From positions 1-14,178 of the forward strand of contig JAOXYB010101937.1 in assembly GCA_028565635.1 (NCBI GenBank): a DNA stretch of 14,178 nucleotides, read 5' to 3'. The notes under the pieces were generated by a model. The model did no database searches, was not told where the DNA came from, and saw nothing but the letters and a program-made list of their open reading frames with translations. Made by a program: the position numbers and the translations under genes. The stretch comes from Phoronis ovalis (Eukaryota; Phoronida; Phoronidae). Shown here piece after piece: positions 1 through 8,000 of the stretch; position 1 is the first letter of the stretch; every line of letters begins with the position of its first letter.

Positions 1-1
1 G

Positions 2-247
2 TTGTCGTAAGGGGTACTACAGAAGTGTACCCGGGGTACAATTTCCGCAAGGCGGTAAACTTCTAGACCCATTTATAAATCTTGTACAAAACTCCGTGAC
101 CGAGAAAGGGAAATATCGCATATAAGAGCGAGAGTTCCGGTCACGGAGTTTTGTAAATATTTATGATTTCCTATAAATGGGTCTAGAAGTTTACCGCCTT
201 GCGGAAAATGTGCGGCGGGTACACTTCTGTAGTACCCCTTACGACAA
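2..247. repeat. Foldback palindrome, probably a MITE-like element
   Basis: The left arm (2-102) is nearly the reverse complement of the right arm (138-247). The outer ends ttgtcgtaagggg and ccccttacgacaa pair exactly, as do the inner ends acaaaactccgtgaccg (86-102) and cggtcacggagttttgt (138-154). A 35-base spacer lies between. The main differences are an indel of about 9 bases around 155-170 and a few substitutions near 34-45 and 210-217. No coding frame is present. This is the form of a non-autonomous foldback DNA transposon, but I do not recognise the family. Only one base of left flank is visible, so a target-site duplication cannot be assessed. Confidence 0.85.
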
Positions 248-255
248 TGACCCTT

Positions 256-450
256 TCAGCCTAAATAAGAGAAGAGTTCATTTAAAGTATCTGAAAAAAT
301 GCTAATCGTGGCTAAAAACTCTGGACTTAAAATTACTAGACCAATTAGTCCCAATATTGTTAGCATTAGGCTCATTCCGGTAAATGTAGGTACCGCATTA
401 AATAAAGGATATAATTTTAGAACACCCTCTGGAGACTTAAAAATGAACAA
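256..450 (-). other. Small hydrophobic ORF, possible terminal exon of a minus-strand gene
   Basis: The minus-strand frame is 64 codons from ATG to stop. It contains one clear hydrophobic stretch (roughly residues 24-52) followed by a short tail ending in SYLG. A possible splice acceptor on the minus strand (ending tctccag, about 428-434) would keep the same frame, so it could be the last exon of a membrane protein whose remainder lies outside the window. I recognise no family, and AT-rich DNA often yields such ORFs by chance. It begins right beside the foldback element. Confidence 0.15.
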
Positions 451-1346
451 TTACCCCTGTGGAAATGTAAACTGATTTTCCCTGGAATTCAAACGTACAT
501 TGGCCCCCTGGAATTTACTCAGCAAAACATCCTCTATATTATCCTACGACGTAGTTCACAAGACTTTCCATAGTCAGTCAGTCAGTAAATACAGATGCAC
601 ATTTGCGTATTTTCCAACAATCAAAGGATAGTCGGCAATGCCGATCTTTTAAGAGCAGAGTGGTGACCCATGAACACCTTTAATATGAGTATGCACCTGC
701 TTGTTGTATTTTAAATTCAAATTTTGTTAAAAATTGAGTTTAAATCCCTATATAAATTTCTATCCCTATATGCACAATTATGACTTTTTCTAGTTTATAG
801 TTTATTTAGTACATTTATACAGTATATAATTATAGTCTGTGTTGAGACTAACTTATCTCGTGTGATCTGTGATCTGGTCAAACAGCAAGGTCAAGGTCAC
901 CATCATGACGAAACATGATAGCTGCAAATATTATCGTGTATTTCGTCTGACAAACTACATTATTTATATATATTTTACTACATTATGATTAAACAGTAAA
1001 ATTTCTGAATACATACAATCTTTGTTCTCATTGTATGGATTGAGATATTTTCAAATATTGTATTGATATATTTTACGTCAATAACCGTTTTCTGGCAGCG
1101 AGAAAGACGGTAATCTTCTGTTCGTGCTGTTTGGGTTTTGTCTCAGTTTTATTTCGAGACAAAAGTCTGGGAATCAAACGTTATATTAGGTTTACTAAGT
1201 ATTTCCATGACAACCGAGGGAAATAAAGACATTAGCAATTTTCCTTTAGTAACATCTACGTTAAGATTAATCTAGTCGTCACTCGGTAGTCGTTACAAAA
1301 GTCAAAACGTGAAAAGCGTTTTATATTTAGAGTAGTACTAGTATTC
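451..1346. other. 5' flank without a recognisable gene
   Basis: This AT-rich stretch holds no convincing coding frame. It contains a short AGTC tandem run at 572-587 and a small hairpin with 9-base arms, ttttgtctc (1136-1144) and gagacaaaa (1156-1164). The least AT-rich part, around 1080-1180, is a plausible place for the promoter or noncoding first exon of the FKBP8 gene. No TATA box, initiator or donor site there is distinctive enough to call. Confidence 0.4.
888..899 (+). promoter_or_regulatory. AGGTCA direct repeat with no spacer (possible nuclear-receptor site)
   Basis: Two AGGTCA half-sites abut at 888-893 and 894-899. The second sits in the extended form TCAAGGTCA (891-899), the classic monomer site of ERR/SF-1-type receptors. 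It lies about 1 kb upstream of the first coding exon. The match is exact, but function is inferred only. Similar half-sites occur in the intron-5 repeat, so it may simply belong to a repeat family. Confidence 0.25.
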
Positions 1347-1819
1347 ATAGCTTCAACCCTACTATCACTTGCCTGCGGTGAAGCCGTATGGTCATCTCCC
1401 AGATAGTGTTGAAACCAGTAGAAGTTAACCTCTTGCATAAATACTCACCGTGTGTCAATAAATTCAAATCAAAATTGTCTTGTTTGTCTATGATACTCCT
1501 CGAGTTATCTGTCACCGTTGAAGTTGAAGCTTGATTAATACTCCTCAAGGTTTGCAAGATGCAAATTTCGTGTTAGTTTGAGCATGATTGGACTTGTATG
1601 TTAAAAGTCACCTTAATGAGTAATAATCAAGCTTCAAGTAACAGACACCCAATAAGGAGTATCATGGACAAACAAGATGACAATATTGGGTTGTTTTTAT
1701 AGCATTTTCTGACACGGAATGTTTTTGCAAGAGGCTAACTTCTACTGGTGTTAACACTATCTGGGCTATGACCCTATGGCTTTGCCGCAGGCAAGTGATA
1801 GTAGGGTCATGAAGCTAGG
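1347..1819. repeat. Long imperfect inverted repeat (foldback element)
   Basis: The left arm 1347-1543 is matched in reverse complement by the right arm 1618-1819 across a 74-base spacer. By eye the arms agree at about 80 percent, with several small indels. The longest exact block is 22 bases (1357-1378 against 1785-1806). Other paired blocks include the run around cagatagtgtt and gtagaagtta, and the inner ends around caagctt. No transposase frame is present; short minus-strand ORFs here are fragments of the arms. It is older and unrelated in sequence to the palindrome at 2-247. The right arm ends 84 bases before the first coding exon, so it probably lies in a 5' intron or promoter. Confidence 0.8.
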
Positions 1820-1903
1820 ACTATATTTAGAGATATTATAAATCATGTTTCAAAATCTTTATGATAGTGGTGTTAAAAGCGATTTTCCTTTTTGATTTTG
1901 TAG

Positions 1904-2090
1904 GTACTGGTACCAGCACTGCCACAGAGATTACTGCTCATTAAAATGGCTGAGCAAGTAGAATCTGAACTTACTGGTAGTGGGGAAACTGTGGAAAAGT
2001 CTTCCAAAGAAGATACTGTGACAGTGAATGATGATGAAACTTTGAAGTCCTTTGTCGGAGATTCGGAGATACCAGAAAACCTTGTTGGAG
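1904..2090 (+). CDS. FKBP8: FKBP8 first coding exon with 5' UTR
   Basis: A pyrimidine-rich tract ending ttttgtag gives the acceptor at 1902-1903. Bases 1904-1945 are probable 5' UTR, and coding starts at 1946 (MAEQVESEL). The exon encodes residues 1-48 plus one base of codon 49 and ends at the donor gtagta (2091), phase 1. The segment is acidic and Ser/Thr-rich, as expected for the unstructured FKBP8 N-terminus. The frame is also open from 1904 to the ATG. Confidence 0.85.
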
Positions 2091-5000
2091 GTAGTAGTTG
2101 ATTCATCCCTGTTTGAATTTTTTTATTTTAGAAGGTCTAGATTTAATTCTGGGCTTGTAGGTATGCCCAGTGTATTGAATGGAATGTACCCCTGTACATG
2201 AACTTTATCGATTTCAAGAAGGCCTTCGACAGTGTTCGTCGTGACAATCTGGAAGATATTGCACTCCTATGGTATTCGAGTGTGATGTTATCCTGGACAG
2301 CATTGTCGCTGACTGGTTCCCAGTCAACTCTAGTGTACGGCAGGGGTGTTTATTATCCTGTTTCTCATAGTCATTGACTGGGTAATGCGTGGTGCAATTG
2401 CTGACAAACGTACCAGGATACAGTGGACATTTTTCTCTACCCTAGGAGATCTCGATTATGCAGATGATTTAGCCCTGTTGTCCTCGCATCGAAGCTACAT
2501 GCAGGAAAAATCCAACAGACTGTGTACTCATGCCAAGCAGGTTGGACTCAAGATCAACATCAAGAAGACACAGACTGTGGCAGTGAACACGATATTACAG
2601 ACTCCCATGACTATCAACGGAGAAGATACTAAGAATATGGATAACTTCACTTACCTCGGCAGTCTTTTTAGCAGTGACAGTGGCACAGAGAAGGATATCA
2701 CAGCCCGTCTACGGAAAGCAAGATCTGCCTTCTGCCAACTCCGTCTCATCTGGAAATCCCAGCAATGCAGTATAAAAACCAAGACAAGACTCTACAACAG
2801 TAACGTCAAGTCCATGCTGCTCTATGGAAGAATGCTGGCGGGTGACAAAGAGAGATATAGGTCGACTCTCATCCTTCTACTATATGCAGGATTTTCTGGC
2901 CACAGAAGATCTGGAATGAAAATCTGCATAAGAAGACTAACTTTAACTAGAAGAATGCAGCAAGATAGTATCCCAAGGGTGGCACTGCGATGAACCCCCC
3001 AGGGAGCTTGAGGTAGAGGACGGCCAAAAACCACCAGGCGGAGAATGGTGACAACCGATCTAACGAAGCTGGGCCTGACATGAAACGAGGCCGAGAAGCT
3101 GGCCAAGGACCGTGATAGGTGGCGTATTTCTATTATAGCCTTATGTCCCATAAGGGATGAAGAGGACTAAGTAAGTAAAATAAGTTGTAGGGATGCATTT
3201 CAGCTTGCTGTCAACATTGGGAATCCCTCATGGCTCGGATGAGCACCTTAAGTTTTTGCGTCCCATCTGTTTAGATGATGTAAATATAAAAGAACGACTG
3301 AGAACAAACAGTACTCTGGCAGTGACCACCCTGAGTCCCAGTAGAGGCCGACTTTAGAAGCCATCAAACTGCTTTGACATATCCATTTTAATTATGAAAG
3401 TTGAATAAATTAGAATTCAAGAGGTATAATCTTTTTGTTATGTATCATTTGTTAGTACACAGCTACACCATTACCCCAAAGACTAAGTGCTTGCTGTTCT
3501 ACTGATATCATGATGAGGTTATAGCAGCATCATATTTCAACAACTACTGAAAGGTGCAAAAAAAATCAGTCGTAGAAAACATTTATTATGATCCTGCTGC
3601 AGAAACAGATACAGCAGATAAACATTATGCTCTATTTTTGTTGTTTTAAGTGAATTTTACATTGACTCTTATTATGTATCTTTGTATATTTACTAAGTAT
3701 GTATTAACATGGATTTTATTTGAATACAGAGTAACTGTAACAGTTAAATATCTTACAGATGGTCCATCTGTAAGCACTGAAGAGCAGCATGAGGAATGGA
3801 TGGATATTTTAGGGTCAGGTGCCTTGAAGAAAAAGGTAAGAATAGGAATGCTGATCTATTGAGAAAACTATATATTGTTCATGACATGGAAACAGCTAAT
3901 ATAATAAAAGTACTGTGCATGTAACTGGACATGCTTGTCACAAACGGTTTTGATTATTCACCAGCACAATATTTATTTTAGTTCATTAAAATGCAATTGA
4001 AAGTATATAGCTAACATGTGGAAAAAGTTTTAAAGAAGTTGCCTTTTGTACGTTCAATTGAGATTGTGAATTGACATGCGGAAATAAAATTATTCATTAT
4101 TGCTTCGTATGTTTGGTGGATGCAAAAATATATTGAACAAAAATTACTACATATTGATGTCACATATATCTTTTTTAAAAGAAATAGGGAGAGAAATAGC
4201 ATACAAATTTACCTTTGCACGATTTAACTGATTTAGTAGTGAATGTTTTCGTATATCTCGTAGATAGTACAAAAAGGTGAAGGAGCTGATACACGACCAG
4301 CACCAGGCAGTGTTGTGACTATAAAATATCATGGTGAACTTGATGATGGCACTAAAGTCGACCCAACATCTACATTAACATTCACATTGGGTGATGGTGA
4401 TGTTATACAAGGTATGGAATGATAAGCTGTACTCTATGTAGGTTTAAACTCTTGCATGGTTATGTGAGTTTTTGGAATAAGGGGGGAAAAATTTATGACA
4501 TTTTTGAGTTCAGGTAATTCTGTAATTCCCTAATTCCACGCAGAGATGAAATCTTGCACATTTTTTGTTGTGGAGTCACTTGTTTGTATGAAATAGGTTA
4601 AATAATTTATTCAATAAACCAATTCACCACAGCACTGTGGTTGTTTACTCTGGCAATTCTAAGGTGGTGCTAAGAGCATTTCCAAAGTTTCTAATCAATT
4701 CCTGTACACAAAAGTGTATGTAATATGATATTTAAAAACATGTTATTGGTGCCTTCCCCTCCTCCTGTACAACTAAAAGCAGAGCAGCCCTTAGGAAGTA
4801 GATACACAGTTTATTTATTTCTGATCTATTTTCAGCATTTGATTTTGGTGTTCCCCTTATGGAACAAGGTGAAGTAAGCGAAATATATGCTTCTGCCAGG
4901 TTTGCCTATGGAGCGCTAGGCAGGTACGGTCTTTTGAATTTTGAAAATGTACCAAAAAATTGTGACTAATGAAAAGTCAATAGTTTACATGACATGTTTA

Positions 5001-8000
5001 CCTTTTTAGTGCTTTTAACTATTAATACTCTTTAATTTCATCTAACTATTCAGTTTAACTAACTTAAGTTCAACTATCTTAATTACATATGCAGTGTTCC
5101 ATGTCTGAAGAATGTTACCTGTGTACAATTATCATGCGAGATTTGATAAGATTACTTCCTGCTGCTTTTGGGCCTGTCCATTCTTTTCAACTTTTTCGGT
5201 AGTATACTCCAGTGGCACACACGGTATAAGGACACAATTGATTTACCCATCCACTTCTGTAGTCATTACATACAACTTAAATCATTATAAAAATTTCCCA
5301 AACATTGTGATTGTGCGAAGAAAATTACGTGTTAAGGCTGAAGATTGTTATGTGTCCTACTCTCAGTTAATTTTTCGTGCAGGCATGACCACCAAACGTT
5401 TTTACTATTCTACTTTGTAGACTGCCCGAAAAATGCCACCTCACAATTGACAAAATTCATTGCTTTGTTTATTTTGCTTTAAAAAGCTAATATTATTTTC
5501 AATCTCGTACACAAAGATTTCCCAAAACAACCAAAAAAAGCCAGCGCCAAGGAGGAAAAAAAAATCATTAATTCTAAAGTTTTTGCACTACTCCCAGCCT
5601 TTGCACCAGCACTGCAGTTGCATCTATTGTGACCTTATGCCAAACAGATAACAAGTTAGTATGTACGGATTTCACAGCCAAGTATTTCAATGTATTTCTC
5701 CTGTTTCAGAGAACCAGACATTCCAGGAAATAGTTCTATTTTATACAAAGTTGAATTACTTAAAATTGAAAACGCAGTTGAAGTCAAAGATCTTGATGTA
5801 ACAGAGAAAATTCAGATGGGGTAGGTTTTCTTGCTCATCATACGTAGTACATCAGCATACAATCGTAGGTACTGCATCATTGTCACATGTAACACTTTCT
5901 TTGTCTCTCGATTACAGCTGCAGTTTTATCCGATCAGCTGCATATTCTCGTTACAGAATAAGTACATGTTAAGGCAGATATAATTTTAACTCTGATTTCT
6001 TTCGTATGGCCAATTGGTAGCCATACTGAAAGGACGCATCAGAAAAATGAAGTATTGACTGAAGGTGGATCCATAAATGCCCTAGATTGATGAGCGGATT
6101 AGGCTAGGTGACATTTTTGAATGACCTTGAAAAGTGGGTCAAATGCCCATCTGAATTCCTTGTCTCGCAATATCTGCTTTAGTTCTTATCTGATGATTTC
6201 TTTGTCTCAGCTTTGCATTCAGTACAGGGTATGAAAAAGTCAAAGTTCAGGTCTGATATAATTTTGATCTGGATCACATCCAAGATAGTTGACTGGTGGC
6301 CAAGTTTTTCTCAAGAAGTTACATCACAATAACAGCTTCAAGTAATCAGCTTCATATTTGATACAGAGTATGTACAGATAATAGTTCAGGTCAGATGTAA
6401 ATTTGACAGGTTACTTGCAATATGACTGTTTGTTCACGTTACTACTTTCCAGAAAGATGAAACATTGACTGGACAGTTTGAAGATTGATTCACAAAGACC
6501 ACAGGTTTGTAGCCTTATTAGGCTAACTGACATTTTAGAATGACCTTCAAAAGTGGGTCAAATGCCGATTTGAATCTTTGATATTTTCTTATCATGCACA
6601 AGACTTTATCTCGCAGTTTTTATCAATTCAGCTTCAATTTCTGTACAGGATAAATGCACATGTAAGTACAGGTTAGGTGTGTCATTTTTCAATACCTGGT
6701 AAAGGCTTTTCTCAGTGTATTCACTTGGTAATAATGAGTGTTAACATCTTGCCACTAGGTGCCGGTACTGTAGAATTTCAGTTTTCAATTTCTGACAAAG
6801 TATCAACTAGGTGACAATTGTTAAAAGGATGGCCACCAGAAATTTCAGTGTTCAGAGTAAATCTGTAAGAATCTATTGAATAATAAAGTGATTCTGTTAC
6901 ATTTTAGTTGAAAGCACATAATTTTTAGATTTTGAGTCCAAAGCAAGAGTTGATTTCTTATCTACCAGATCTTACCCAAAAATCCATTACTGATATAGTT
7001 TTTATTTGTATGAAAAAAAAAATCACTAGCTTAAAAATGTAATATCTGTTTCAGTTATACTTTAAGATATTTTCTATTGTTTACTTTTAACATATTTAAA
7101 AAAAATATTCGAGCAACTATAATCCTGTTTTAGCAACAAGAAGCGTGAGAGAGGCAACTATTTATTTGGTCGGGCGGAGTATTCCTTGGCAATAAACTCC
7201 TATAAAAGGTAAGTTTTTGATGGGTAATGATTTCAGTTATTTGTAATCAGAAATGTGAACATTACATTTTGAATTTCTACAGCCTTGGGCAAATGCAGGT
7301 CAGAAGAGTACATGTAAAGTTATCTATTGTAACAAAGTGCAACCCCCATATGGCACTGTGGCAATATATACTGACTGAACATGGTGTATTGATAAATTTT
7401 AACTTTTATTTTATTTGTGGTGTAACATTATTTCATGCAAATTTGATTGTTGTTGTTAATGTCCTGATTCTGTGACTACTATTGTTTGCAATAAGGTGTG
7501 ACCATGTGGTATCGTAGTATGTTGTTGATTTTGCTAGTTATAACAATAAAAAACAGTATCACATGGTGTCATCTCATTGTTACTGACAGTTGCGTGGTGT
7601 ATTGAGTGTCATAATATGTCAATTACTTTAATTTACGGTAATGATATGTGAATTACGCCTACAAGGCGTGTATGAAAACAAGGTTCCTGTGATGGTTATT
7701 TTGATATGTTCAAGTGTTGCAAACTGTGGTATCTATTCCAGAAGTGTCAATATTTTTTTTTCTGTATCAGCAATGTTATGTATTTGTCAAATTTAACTGA
7801 AACTATTTTTTTTTATTGTCAAATCTTTTACCCAAGTCCCTGTCTGTCAATTATAAAGTTTAGGCAACAAATTGGTATTATCCTGACATTATATTTCGCA
7901 ATAGTAATATCAGTATAATTATGTTATTCCTCTAGTTTGAACTACCTACTTGTAACTTGCTGCATTAATATGCGTACTTCTTGTTAGCTGTCAACATTTT

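Larger units (their letters stand above)
2091..3758 (+). other. Intron 1 (phase 1)
   Basis: This is the longest intron of the gene, at 1668 bases. It holds the LINE remnant at 2165-3180 and possible SINE-like sequence after it. Bases 3361-3758 are AT-rich with nothing recognisable except the branch-point-like gtaactgtaac just before the acceptor. Confidence 0.85.
5935..6765. repeat. Diverged tandem duplication of a unit of about 415 bases
   Basis: Two units, about 5935-6346 and 6347-6765, share the same order of blocks. Block A starts with a cagctgcatatt or cagcttcatattt type sequence (5935, 6347). Block B runs from an attgact near 6055/6467 through attaggct (6098, 6517) to the conserved gaatgacctt and agtgggtcaaatgcc. 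A second A-like block begins cagctt (6208, 6629) and ends in a caggt(c)taggt or caggtctgata type sequence. Distances between matching blocks are 412, 419 and 421 bases. The A-like block appears twice in each unit about 275-280 bases apart, so an older duplication is nested inside. There is no coding content. The unit boundaries are approximate. Confidence 0.75.
5821..7133 (+). other. Intron 5 (phase 2)
   Basis: This intron of 1313 bases is dominated by the tandem duplication at about 5935-6765. The last part, from about 6766 to 7133, is AT-rich and holds nothing recognisable beyond the acceptor tatttctgttttag-type tract before exon 6. Confidence 0.8.

Noticed and set aside
1256-1557. Two overlapping minus-strand ORFs
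   Set aside because: They fall in the left arm of the inverted repeat and have no protein similarity I recognise.
1873-2106. Minus-strand ORF of 77 codons
   Set aside because: It is the antisense shadow of the first FKBP8 coding exon.
2822-3151. Minus-strand ORF of 109 codons
   Set aside because: It is antisense to the LINE remnant, whose + strand carries readable reverse transcriptase motifs.
5112-5420. 102-codon open frame on the + strand in intron 4
   Set aside because: It lies between two secure FKBP8 exons, shows no recognisable domain, and its composition fits chance translation of AT-rich DNA.
7227-7918. Two hydrophobic + strand ORFs in intron 6
   Set aside because: They are T-rich, low-complexity translations inside an intron, and no domain is visible.
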